A stretch of DNA of 60,000 bases from assembly GCA_914767715.1 (NCBI GenBank), contig OU612070.1, positions 15,147,501 to 15,207,500 on the forward strand, given 5' to 3'. Source of the stretch: Membranipora membranacea (lineage: Eukaryota > Bryozoa > Gymnolaemata > Cheilostomatida > Membraniporidae). The translations under genes were made by a program, and so were the position numbers. This document shows, in pieces, positions 47,801 through 57,889 of the stretch. Within the stretch, counting starts at the first letter, position 1; every line of letters starts with the position of its first letter. The notes under the pieces are model-generated. The model searched no databases. It was not told the DNA's origin and saw only the letters and a list, made by a program, of their open reading frames with translations.

Positions 47801-50800
47801 GAACTGTGAACGTGGTTTCTATTCAGTGATTATAACAACCAAATGGCTCTGCTGCTTATTGGACAGGCTAGGAGTTAAAACTCACCTGCTGCGTTTGAAG
47901 TGAATATTTTCTCAAATTGAGATGTTTTCCCTGCACTATTTCTTGCTATAACACTAACATTTGTATATTCAAATGGTTTTAAGTGCTCAATGTCAAAGAT
48001 TCCATGGGTTTCTATCATTTTGTGCGTTGAGTTTAGGCAACTTCCCTGACAAACTTTGGTTGTGTAGCTGTCCATTACATCACAGTTTGGATCAGTTTTC
48101 TGCATGAAAGAGAAAACTTGTTATGGCAAATTTGTTTTACAAAAACATATTACGATGAACATAGCCTAGGGTTAGCACAGTTGCTTCTGGCTCAGAAAGC
48201 CCCTGGATCAATCCATTTATTATGATGTTGAAGATATAAACATAAAAACAGTAGAAGGATTGTACTGTACTGTACTAGCTCTTTTTGTGGGAGTTTCATT
48301 AACAAATTAAATGGAAAATGAAATAGAACTCTAAAGCTCAATTTTTTATGTGTGGAAACAAAATAGAAATTTGTCTTGAATAAAGCATGGATCACAGCTA
48401 TCTATTGCATATCATAAATCTTCGCATTGGCATTTTAATGTGAGAGGTATGAGTAGCTTAGATTTAGACTTAGACAATCACATAGCTTAGATCTGGTCAG
48501 AGTTCTGAAAATTAAATCCTGGACAACCTTCACTAGACTTCAATAAACCGAGGTTTTATATACCATACTAACCCCAATATTCACCCTGAGTCTAATCGTA
48601 CTCTGGTTGTTTGTCTTCATTTCGATCTGCATTAGATTAACTACAGGCGTAGCTGGAGCTATCAAAAAACCCATGAAGAAATGTGATATCATTGCGAAAC
48701 AGCTTTGGGTAATTTCTAATGCAAAGGGAGGATTCCAGATAACTCTGCAGCACTCCCTTCCGAAATGTCCCAAGGTCAAAAGGTCACCATAACTTGATGG
48801 GAATCCTCAAGTTTAAAGAGAACATGATATAATGAAATAGCCATGAAGAATGAATATTGATAGTAGTGAGTCACTTATAAGGGAGAAATGACCTTGCCTC
48901 ACAATACTCCAAGCTCGCAGTGCAGAGTGCTTGACAATTTAAGAATATGGAAACAGCTTCTATCATATTCGTGGTCAGGGGCTCGAGAATAAAGATGTTT
49001 AGGTTATTATTGTCGATATGTGGTACATAGTAAAAGATGAATACTTGTGCAGGGTAGAGTTGAAGCCCAGGTGACTCCGATTGGACCTGGAAACTCTATA
49101 TTGCCAATCGTACAGGTAAGCTCGAATGTATAATCGGTGCTAGGACTCAAACTTGTAACATTTATTGCTTGTGAATCACTGCTAAATATTTTTTTGTCGT
49201 TCAACTTTCCTTCTCTGACATAGGCTTGATACCTGAATAACAGAAATTTCTGATGCTGAAGATGAAACACCAACACACATTATGTCCATCATCAGTAGCA
49301 GTGCACCAGAGGTACCAGCCAGGGCGGTTATAAGTGGAGCGGGCAATACTGAGATTTTCATGTGGAGAGAGGCTGTGGCGCTTGAATATAAAAGAGGCTA
49401 TTGTTTATTGGCCGTATCCATGGTCTTGAATCCATCAATTAGTGAAAAGATCTAGTTTACGAAATTCTTTGAAATCAAAGAACTTGGTTCATCAAAACAA
49501 GGATGATGTTTGACACCATCAACTGTTTGTAATGTCAATAATGTGTTATAGGTCGGTGATTTAGGGCAATGGAATCACTGACTGACCGGCGACTAGATAT
49601 TAGGCTCAAGTCGTTGATATGATAAAATAATACTCACAAACAAGCAGAGGAAGATGGGTCGGCATTATGAATATACGGTATGTTCCTGAAAGGTTTGAAT
49701 GGAATCGTAATAGAATCATATCCTTGTTTCAGGCTAAACAACTCCAGATCCGATTGAACTTCTGTAAAGAAATGATATGTAGAAATGTAAGATCCAATCC
49801 TCATGGCTTGACATTGTGTTTACTGTTCAGATGATGTGATTGCCATAAAATTCACAGGGCAAACTCAAAGGATGACACTTTGTTTCTGTCCCAACCATCT
49901 GTTAATATGATCAATATAAACATGATGGGAGACTGAAACTCATACCTGCTCTGAATATGTTCACTTGTTTCAACCCAGGGTCACCTCCATTCTCCGTTGC
50001 TATTCGAAATTTGTTTATGACTGGAGTGATAAAGTCGGTACAGACAACAAAATGCTCATTCGAATTACTTTTTTCAGCGATTTCTGTAAACTGATCGCTG
50101 TCTTTTCCGTACAGATAGGAATAGACAAGTCTCTTGGAAAGTCCATCTACAAGCAATACAAAACACAGAGTTGATAACGCATCAGGTAAAGACATTATAA
50201 TAACGTTGTTAGTGCCCGATATAGTGCTGATATAAATAACTCTATTTTTTCCAATGTCACCGCCATTTTATTTAATCAGGATTTTGCTTTCTGATATAAT
50301 ATATACATTTTTGTATTGCAACAAACATCATCCGAAAATGTTCTCCCTGATGTGCAAAGAAACCAAAAAAAAGACAATCGAAACAAAATCAAGGGAATAA
50401 AACTCAATTCAATGAAAACAGATGTTTTGACAATGCAAATTTAAATGTACGTAGTCGTATAGTTGTTGATGAATGAAGATGTTGATTCTGATTCTGATTC
50501 TGCTTTTGCGCAACACTTATTTCTGTACTGAGAGGATGTATACTGTGGTAAAGACCAGATTATGCTGATGTTTTTGCTCTTCGCATTGTCATACCAGGTC
50601 ATAACTTCTGCAGTTAAAACACACGAACAAGAAAGTTGATTTGTTATTTGACAGTCCATTGCTTCCATGAAGGCTCATGATGCAATTAAAATTGGGAGAT
50701 CACCAAGGCCTATTACGAGAGAAGTGGTAAAACATCGCACCAAAATATCATCACTCGATCCAGACTACATTAATTCCCATCTGACCCGATAACTTACAAG

Positions 50801-53800
50801 TCAAAACAATATGAGCATGTTCAAAGACAATGGGGGTGTCCCACACCACTTCCCAGTAACCTTTCCCGAACGACCAGGTTATTTCATCAGCGGTTTTATT
50901 TGTCATGTTTGCTCCTACAACAGAAACAATTGTGATAGAATATATTGTTCGAAAGATATTTGTATGAACAAACATAATTCTTTGTTAATCTAAAGAAATT
51001 GTTGACTAATCGGACTGCTGATGTCATATTGATTATTGTCACCTCATGTTGTTGATATGCTGTTGAAAATATCAAGGATGTGATTGTGAAGTTTTCCATT
51101 GAGGAAAATAGCAGGCCATAAACCTGCTAAAGTATGTCCTTCTCACCAACATTTTTCTAAATTGTTGAGGCCATTCCATGGATTTACTGGTATTTCTTCA
51201 TTTCACCAGTCAAACAGTCACCAACTTCCCATATTTGGAAGGCTTGCTGCTGTGCAAAATAACTTTATTTGCAATGTTGAATCTGCCATTAGAAGCTGTG
51301 CTTTTGTGTAAATATAATTGTAAAACCCCCATGCCCTTAAATATCATCATTTTGGTTTGAGTATTAAAATATCTAGCCGCCTAGTTTATGGATCAAGCTC
51401 AATTGAGGAGTTTCATACTTACTTTCGTTTTGGTAAACCATCACTTCCTTCAGATTGATGGTACTATTTTCTGTGTGCGTATTTCCTGTTCTGTCCCGCA
51501 CCACAGCCACATAGCGACCCTTTGTTGCAAGTTGAACTACTCCAACGGGATCGAATCCATTGTCAAATTTTTTGATCTCTTCCCACAAGTTTTTATCAGT
51601 CAAAGCCGGGCCTTCCTCTTGTTTGAATATGCAGTTTTGTCCTAAGTAAACCTTGACATTCTTGTTGCGGGAAGCTGAAAGTTGGAAAGACATTTTGTAG
51701 AGCAACATTGATTTTGTTGCTCCAAAAAACAAGTGATTGCTTCATTCTATGCAACAGTAATGGTTATTTTGTGCCACTGCTAAAGTAAATCAAAAGCATA
51801 TTCTTGAACAATATCGGAAAGGTCCTCACCTTGGTTAGGCCTGCCATATAAGTATATCTCAGAGATAGAAAATATTCCTTGTAGGTCCACCACCCACCAC
51901 TCCACCTCACTGTCTCCTTTTGTGTGGGCATATCCCTTTCCGCCCAGGTCTCCATCATTGAGATTCCCATCCACAGCTCTACTTGCGTTCCAACCGTTAT
52001 ATGTACTGCTTTGGTATGCTGGCTTCATAAAGGCCAAGTTTGTTGCTTCCACTAGAAAAGATTAAACAAGCAATTGTTATTTCAAGTAGCAAATTACAAC
52101 GTCTGTCGAGTTAACAGACAAAAACAAGCCGCCTCAACTGCAAAAGATTTTTTTCGTTACATGCAGCGGAAAAAGAAAGATGTCATCGCCAGAATTGATG
52201 GACAACAAGGTAAGGAGCATAAAGATAATGTAATAATAATAATTCATAAGTAATGATAATAATAATAAAAACTAGAAACGGTGATAATATTTGCGAGCAA
52301 ATATGAAGTCATACAACCAATCATTTTGTTTATCGAGCTCATGTGATATGGAGATATAATATGATGTCATAAGATTCGGTATATGTCATAACCCCCAAAT
52401 CCCAAGTTTTAACTCAGTCGCATGATAAGAACTGTTAATCGGCAGCAATCAACAGTTGATGGTGGCCATATTGGTATCGGATCATGTGACATCAAAATTG
52501 ATGATGTCATAACATTCAGTATATGTCATAACCCACAAATCCCAAGTTTTAACTCAATCGCATGATAAGAACTGTTAATCGGCAGCCACTTCCTGTTTGT
52601 AGCAGCCATATTGGATATCAGGTCATGTGACTTTGAAATTGATGATGTCATAGGATTCGGTGTATGTCAAAACCCCCATATCCCAAGTTTTAACCTGTTC
52701 GCATTATTTTTTCTCACGATATTACCAATAAACCCGCCGAAACGTCCTTCACTAATTAGTGTAATTAGCAAATATTACATAACATTTCCAAAATACATTT
52801 CGCAATTTTTCATCAAGACATATTGAACTATGTTGTGACCAAGTTAAATTAAATTCTGCCAGGTAGTTCTTGACTTATAGAAGCTAGAAAATTGTTGCGA
52901 AAATAATAATAAATCCAACCAAAACAAAAGTCATACATCTAAAAGTTGTATGACTAATAACAAACTTGTACAATGATTGAATGTATACCACAGTTAAGGG
53001 AAGCAATGTTTCTATTGACATCACTCACGCGGATACTGATAAACCTGAACCTCTCTCAGGTTGAGAACCTTTTGTCTTGTCACTGCCACATATCTTGCTC
53101 TTTTCTTTCCTGTTGTTGTAACCAGTCCCACTTTTTCGAAGCTTGTTTGTCCGATTTTCGTCCAGGGGTCTTTATCGAAAGGAAAGGGTTTGCCATCACC
53201 CGTATACGGGTCGTAAGTTGCTATGTAGATGCTTATGTTCTTTGATCTGTGCTCTATCAATAAAACAAAAACCAACTGAATATAAGTGAGATACAATAAC
53301 TGGTGTTCAGATTGCAAGTATATCTGTGTATCAGAACCATAGAGTTATTATATACTCTAGAGTGGACAATGCAGTGCTAAAAACGTCCTACTTAATTATT
53401 GCGAAATCCATGACACAGCGCAATCTGGTTGTGGATGGCTTGTGCCTGTATCATATAACTTATCATTGAGAATATGGGTATTGGGCATGGTAATTTAGAT
53501 TTTTAGAGCGCTTACAGCCATATTTTCAGAAATTTTTTATGCGACACTATGTGGATCATTTGCCGGTATTTTCACTTTCAATTCCATGACTCAATGAAAA
53601 CTGGTTGTCCGTGGATAGTGCATGATTCATTGACTTTATCATTGAAAATATTAGAATTGGACATACAAATTAAGTTTATAGAGCACTTAAAGCCATTTTA
53701 TCAGATAAATTCACATGTACACCGTTTACCACACCTGCAGGTATTTTCTCTTCCGGTCAGTTTAACATTTTCTTATTCTCCCTTTAAAATAAGCCAAATA

Positions 53801-56371
53801 TCAACTGCAAATACATGAGCTTAAATCGCTATGACAGGGCCAGCTGGTTTCTGCCGCTTGCCAGGTATTTTGCTGTGTCCTGTCTCTCTAACTAATATGT
53901 CGCACACTCAATCGGTTTATTGTATCTGTTCAGTTCCAGCTACTGACGATGATATGTGATAACATGGGGTAAAAGTAGCCTGTGGAAATGAGATTGGAGG
54001 TGAACAAGTTTGCCGCTTGCCTTTATCGTTTTTTAGAGCATTTTTAGCAATATTTTTCATGCCACACTATTAGATGACTTGCAAGTGATTCCTTTCAGGG
54101 GGCAGACAGAGATGACAAAAAGTTTTGTGTTACCCCCTTAGAACACCAAAATCTCAACTGCAAACACACCATCGCGATAAAATCACCATTGCCTGGATAG
54201 CCGGTTTTATGCCCTGCCCTGCCAGTTAAACTGTGTCCTGTCTCTCTAACTAAAATGTTGTACACTCAGTGAGTTCATTTTATCTGTGAAGTATAATGAC
54301 TTCCAATTATACAAGATGTGCAAGTAACCCGTGGCTCAAAATTTTCAGCTTAAAGATCTCGGTTTTGGTTTGGCTATGTCATTTATAGCTCTTAATTCCC
54401 TCTCCTGGGTGGCCACTCGTTTTTGTATTGCCAAAACTATTCAAGCAAACACAGCAGGTTAAATCAATAGATCCATAAACTCTTCTGTTGAGTCGCTGAA
54501 TAACAAGAAAACGTTGAAAGGACAACCCAAGATACATACTTGTCCAGATTGACTCTAGATTTTATTAAATTCCCTAACTCAGTCTGGGAAATTGTATGAA
54601 AATGGCAATCAGTTATCAGTTGCAATGCAATACATTATGGAGAAAACACCATAATATTTCGTCTTTGCAACTCAAATCTTCTGTTGAGAAGAGTACAGAG
54701 GGCGTAATTAGAGACTTCAATAATATTTCATTGTTAGGTACATATAATACTAGACAATGTGAATTGTAATGTTTCAGCCAATGTTATATACATCATTAGT
54801 CCAAGTCTTTCTATTTGCATTCTACCAAAATTCAGAAAATTATACAAACAAGACTGATATTAACATGGTTATATTAGTGCTGAGAAAGCCTATATAATCT
54901 CGCTCTCACACCGATGTGACATTTTTAAGTTAACAGATATTTCTGATTTCTCACCATACTCAAAGTAAGAGATAATTTGGTTCAGGGGGGGGGGGGGGTT
55001 GGGTGTGATGCAATGTTCTCTGATGGTTGTTTATTTGTAAATATTAACATCAACATCATATACAGTCAGGACACAGCTAATATGGCTGGCAGGTGGCAGT
55101 GAAAAAAATTAAGCTAGCCCGGTAGTTTCTATTTCATCACAATGTGTTTGCGGTTGAGATTTTGGCTTATTTTAATGGGAAAACATTGACACATTTTCCA
55201 CTGGCTGCGAGTGAAAATACCTGCAAGTGATCCAAATAGTGTCGCATAAAATTTTTTCCGAAAAAATGGCTATAAGCGCTCTAAAAATCTTAATTTCCAT
55301 GCCCAATACATTATATTCTCAATGATAAGTTATATGATACAGGCACTAGCCATGCACAACCAGATTGCGGTGTGTCATGGATTTCGCAATAATTAAGTAG
55401 GACAAAACCTGATGCTATTTTTGTACACATTGTCCACTCTATATATATAATAACTCTATGATCAGAACACTGGACTGGTGATAATTCACCAACGTTCCAA
55501 TATTGCAAAATATGGAACGGATGATAGACTCATTGCTAGGCGAAGGAAGGAAGCATGTCAGCAATGTTATTGATTATGAGAAATTGGAAGCCATGGTCAT
55601 GGTCATGGCCATGGAAGTCAATGGTTTCGTTCCTTTGTTTATGGTGATTTTAGAAAGGTATTTACTGCATACAACAGTGCCATATAATTTCAGAACAATC
55701 TGTCATATGATGTAAGTTGAACCTTGTTGAGTAAAACTGAGACAGGATGGACTTACGTTGATTTTCACGACCATATATATAGACTTCTGATATGGTGTAT
55801 ACCTTCTGCAGATTGACGATCCACCAAACAACTCCATCTTCTTCCTTTGTGTGAGCGGCTGCATAATCATCCTTGTCAAACAAAACACCATCTACTGCCT
55901 TGGATGCACTCCAGTCATTATGGGCATCCACATATGTACTTATTTGTTGTGCCGGGTTGCCAAGTGCAATGTTTCTGTTTCTTCCTAGAACAAAAAAGCT
56001 GGATGGACACAAACTCACATGAGTGGATATGACAACATATTTGAACATCAACCTAAGGCTGTCAATACAGCTTGAATAACCTGTATCAAATTTGATCCAT
56101 TTTCCCTCCTTTTGCATCGTTCTTTGACTTGCATTTTCTTTGGGTCCCAGTCTAAAAGTGGGTGCAACAGCTCAAGAAGGAGCAACTCCAAAATCAGGCA
56201 AACCTGATCAAATTTAAGAAATACCACAGCCATTACCTACGAACCAATGTATCATGTTATTTTTATTGATGTGGATGGTCTGAAAGTCTCACACTCTAAC
56301 TTACCTAATGCCAACGATGAAGACAACACAGAGGTGAAAAGAAAATATGTCAGAGCCTTTGAGACCAACAT
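35344..56371 (-). CDS. Receptor-type tyrosine phosphatase with fucolectin-like and FN3 ectodomain
   Basis: Thirty-four exons found: 56305-56371, 55757-55984, 53029-53253, 51830-52051, 51423-51674, 50798-50914, 49946-50146, 49638-49761, 49045-49232, 48573-48658, 47886-48099, 47500-47612, 47087-47252, 46115-46220, 45559-45850, 45218-45266, 44050-44200, 43598-43719, 43115-43260, 42780-42819, 42611-42687, 42070-42140, 41778-41814, 41455-41552, 41071-41196, 40448-40596, 39456-39596, 38800-38896, 38261-38328, 37609-37737, 37254-37382, 36476-36621, 35993-36128 and 35344-35418. The product is about 1,530 residues: signal peptide, three fucolectin-like (FTP, F5/8C-like) modules, three FN3 domains, a cleavage region, one transmembrane helix, then D1 and D2. 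A cell-surface receptor that would remove phosphate from tyrosine if D1 were intact; however, the D1 P-loop exon is missing and one D1 junction is out of phase. I do not assign it to a named vertebrate RPTP type. Confidence 0.92.
38425..38508. repeat. Hairpin with 28-bp imperfect arms
   Basis: ACTAGCCTTATCTC.AAGGCC.C begins the left arm, and its complement ends at 38508; arms differ at two or three positions and the loop is about 28 bp. Intronic (phosphatase). No clear flanking duplication; likely a small foldback MITE. Confidence 0.7.
39456..43260 (-). CDS. Receptor phosphatase D1 domain, P-loop exon not found
   Basis: Exons from 43260 to 39456 follow the PTP fold: FIQNEANKIDEQFE, EYKKATDDL, SRYKELYP, DYINASHIAGYK, then AAMGGPTENTVDDFWLMIWEQ (usually TQGP), MKCYQYWPD, YTVRTLQYTK, and SWPDHGVPHDTGGYIAFYN with an intact WPD loop. 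Exon 40448-40596 ends PLVVHC and two bases of the next codon. The following exon should give S-A-G-x-G-R-T-G, but the next recognisable exon is 39456-39596 (AQYRFLYTAVCEFL), which starts in phase 0. Skipping directly breaks the frame. Exon 42780-42819 also needs one base from its upstream partner, which ends in phase 0. D1 may be broken, or an exon was lost in assembly. Confidence 0.8.
42409..42575 (-). mobile_element. tRNA-derived SINE, copy 1
   Basis: The minus strand begins GGAGATGGCACAGTTGGT (A box), then GTGGATTCGACTCCCAC (B box), and a body GGGGTTTGGTTGGCCCCCAG. The body and head resemble 59850-59985. Located in a phosphatase intron just right of D1 exon 42070-42140. Confidence 0.75.
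44050..45850 (-). CDS. Receptor phosphatase: cleavage region and transmembrane helix
   Basis: Exon 45559-45850 holds SYLVIAQQRSLTGLRKKRST; RKKRS fits a furin-type site (R-X-K/R-R), as in LAR and PTPRK relatives that are cut near the membrane. The exon ends with YMVQPVFIIKYK. Exon 45218-45266 is short. Exon 44050-44200 carries the membrane span (APVVAAVIVAVTGIILVIIL) and the stop-transfer RRR; the juxtamembrane exon 43598-43719 continues QRNAENSK. The intron between 44200 and 45218 contains the TTAA-MITE palindrome. Confidence 0.88.
44244..44974. mobile_element. Two head-to-head TTAA-flanked MITEs forming a palindrome
   Basis: Copy A 44244-44610 (367 bp) and copy B 44615-44974 (360 bp, inverted) each have AGGGCAACC.. 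/ ..GGTTGCCCT ends. TTAA lies at 44240-44243, 44611-44614 (shared) and 44975-44978. TTAA target duplication is the mark of piggyBac-type transposition. The copies are highly similar over their length, giving a 0.73-kb inverted repeat inside the transcript of the phosphatase. Confidence 0.88.
46115..49761 (-). CDS. Receptor phosphatase: fibronectin type III repeats
   Basis: FN3-1: exons 49638-49761 and 49045-49232 (VTSLSPSTDYTFELTC, IGVTWAST). FN3-2: 48573-48658 and 47886-48099 (APATPVVNLMQ, STIRLRV, LKPFEYTNVSVIARNSAGK). FN3-3: 47500-47612 and 47087-47252 (VPDEKPVLEAQF, CGLKSATKVDCSITAHNAVG). Exon 46115-46220 follows (LTESKDYPTILVKLYPVD), starting the membrane-proximal region. Junctions are in phase; the 47087 exon needs the second of two adjacent donors (GTAAGT) to keep phase. 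Confidence 0.85.
46330..47050 (+). mobile_element. Decayed non-LTR reverse transcriptase, antisense in a phosphatase intron
   Basis: The plus strand encodes LATLFADDIVLCD, where FADD is the catalytic box of LINE reverse transcriptases, followed by KRKRDAWKI and then several stops and frameshifts. Later fragments (KVFMYKQAIAAV, and a block near 46800-46990) fit the C-terminal region of such elements. It sits between exons 46115-46220 and 47087-47252 of the receptor phosphatase, on the opposite strand. Confidence 0.8.
49946..52051 (-). CDS. Receptor phosphatase: fucolectin-like modules 2 and 3
   Basis: Module 2 is exons 51830-52051 (TNLAFMKPAYQSSTYNGW, ASRAVDGN, WWVVDLQG, ISEIYLYGRPNQ) and 51423-51674 (KNVKVYLGQNC, GRYVAVVRDRTG, LKEVMVYQNE). 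Module 3, from exons 50798-50914 and 49946-50146, is degenerate: GYWEVVWDTPIVFEHAHIVL, then RLVYSYLYGKD, VVCTDF and LKQVNIF; its start with the AVDG motif is absent. All four exons are phase 1-1, so they insert or drop in pairs without a frameshift. FTP modules of lectins bind fucose; whether these do is unknown. Confidence 0.85.
52338..52705. repeat. 140-bp tandem repeat, about 2.6 copies
   Basis: GATGTCATARSATTCRGTRTATGTCA recurs at 52363, 52503 and 52644, with AAATCCCAAGTTTTAACTC and GGCCATATTGG blocks in register. Intronic (phosphatase). Confidence 0.88.
53029..56371 (-). CDS. Receptor phosphatase: signal peptide and fucolectin-like module 1
   Basis: Exon 56305-56371 encodes MLVSKALTYFLFTSVLSSS followed by LALG, a clear signal peptide. 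Exon 55757-55984 begins RNRNIALGNPAQQIST and has WSASKAVDGV, AAAHTKEEDGVVWWIVNL and ISEVYIYGRENQ. Exon 53029-53253 completes the module with KNISIYI, ARYVAVTRQKVLNLREVQVY. This is the usual N..A..KPA/ASKAVDG/WW.VDL/RYV pattern of fucolectin-tachylectin-pentraxin modules. All introns here are phase 1, as in shuffled extracellular modules. The module's internal intron hosts the 2.1-kb element 53338-55460. Confidence 0.9.
53338..55460. mobile_element. 2.1-kb long-inverted-repeat element with 8-bp TSD
   Basis: Ends CATAGAGTTATTATATA and its complement, with inverted arms of about 250-270 bp (53338-53590 and 55190-55460) that match closely. ATCAGAAC flanks it at 53330-53337 and 55461-55468. The middle contains further diverged copies of the arm module (about 53600-53760, 53990-54110) and a repeated TGTCCTGTCTCTCTAACTAA block (53880, 54237). 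No transposase frame. The 8-bp duplication suggests a hAT-like or foldback non-autonomous element. Confidence 0.88.
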
Positions 56372-57854
56372 GTCAGCAACCTGAGCCCTCTGATTATACC
56401 AAACTATTAGTTTGCACACTCAAACTGCAAATCAGCACTTTATTCTATTGATTGATTGACTTAATACCTTATCTCACTTCTTGACCACTTTATTTTTGAA
56501 CTAATTCTTTAATCATAAAGAGGAAGTAAGGTTATTAGGCAGTTTACCCCCAGTGTTTTAAACTTTCGCTATCAATTTGATATTTGGTTAAGTACTTGAT
56601 CCCAATGATAAGGGGCGATATTTTAATATAGTTATCTCCCTGTCAGATAAAAGAAAACCAGCTCTGAGACATGACTATCATTTTAGGTTTAAACCAAAAT
56701 GCTTGTCAACACAAGAAAGCAAATTAGGAATAAGAATCTACTATCTAGCGTTTTACAGTATGTTAATTCATTAATTGATTAGCAAACCATGGGCAGCTAA
56801 ATCCTAAATCCTAATGAAATTTACCAAAATATAAAAATAAAAATGTTTATTCTATGTCACTCACTCTCCAGGTATCCATATGGATTCAATGGTTGCCAAA
56901 TACCTTTCTGGATGGGATTTTGTTCATACATGACAAGTTGGCAGATCCAGAAATCTGGAGGTATTCGCGGACAAACTCCCAACCCGGTATACCACCTTGC
57001 GTTCGGCTGTGCGGATGCAATTCGGCCCTCGTTTGTCAATTTTTTCAGGTGAAACTTGAGCTTTCTTATTAGGAAATGCGGCATTTTACTTGAATTTACA
57101 AATGATATAGTTGCACTTTATCCGAACTAGGAGAGACAGCGCTAACAATAGTCTTATGTCAGGGTTGTAGAGAATATTGAATGACCGCGTAAAAGCAGTA
57201 ATGGTAGGGGTTTGTGAATTTGCGTAATTGCCGTATTACGCGTAATAATTTGCGTAATTATATTAATTTAGAATTTGCTTAATTTTAGGAGTTGTCTTCT
57301 ATTGTTATGATGATAGAGTATACTAAAAAGAAAAAGCAATTCCTTGTCAAGGTCAAAAGCAGGCCATTTCAAAATAGCTGTGTTTTATCATCCAATAAGT
57401 AAGTGAAATGTTGGGGTGTTACTACAGGGTCCTTCTTCATTCCAAAGTTAACTGATCTAAATAGGCAAAAGAAAAGGTAAATTTTTCCATACACCAACTC
57501 AAGTCAAAGACAGGAGATGAGGTGGAAAAAGAGAGAGAGAGAGCCACATCACTCTACTGAGACACTCCTTGTACATGACAGGTTCAAGAAGAATGTGTGT
57601 CCATTTGCACTAACAGAATTAAGAGATTAAGTAATCAAAATAACAGGTAATACAGGGAAAATTCTGACTTGTGGTTATTGGTAGCAGGCTGCAGGTAGTA
57701 AGTGGGCTATTATTATTATTGCTGACCCAGTTCTGTGTATAAATATGTATACAGGCTAGTGTTTGTGTTGTTGGAATATTGATGTGAAGTGTAGGTTCAG
57801 GTACTGAAGTATTATCTCATATATCTGGCTGTGTGGTTATGTGCTTCTCATATA
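56372..57854. other. Upstream region of the receptor phosphatase
   Basis: Expected to hold the phosphatase promoter and 5' UTR. I saw no supported exon or clear core-promoter motif. The small frames near 56843-57084 overlap on both strands and look fortuitous. A GCGTAATT.. repeat (57230-57265) and a short (GA)n tract near 57530 are present. Confidence 0.5.
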
Positions 57855-57889
57855 CTCTAACCAAGGAGTAAAAGACTCCTTGCTCTAAC
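57855..57889. mobile_element. Ultra-short palindromic element, copy 3 (21 bp) with 7-bp TSD
   Basis: The element at 57862-57882 is CAAGGAGT-AAAAG-ACTCCTTG, flanked by CTCTAAC at 57855-57861 and 57883-57889. Intergenic, upstream of the receptor phosphatase. Confidence 0.8.

Noticed and set aside
50441-50612. Minus-strand frame MTWYDNAKSKNISIIW considered as a phosphatase exon
   Set aside because: No donor of the needed phase, and it ends in a GAATCA microsatellite. Exon 50798-50914 joins 49946-50146 directly in phase.
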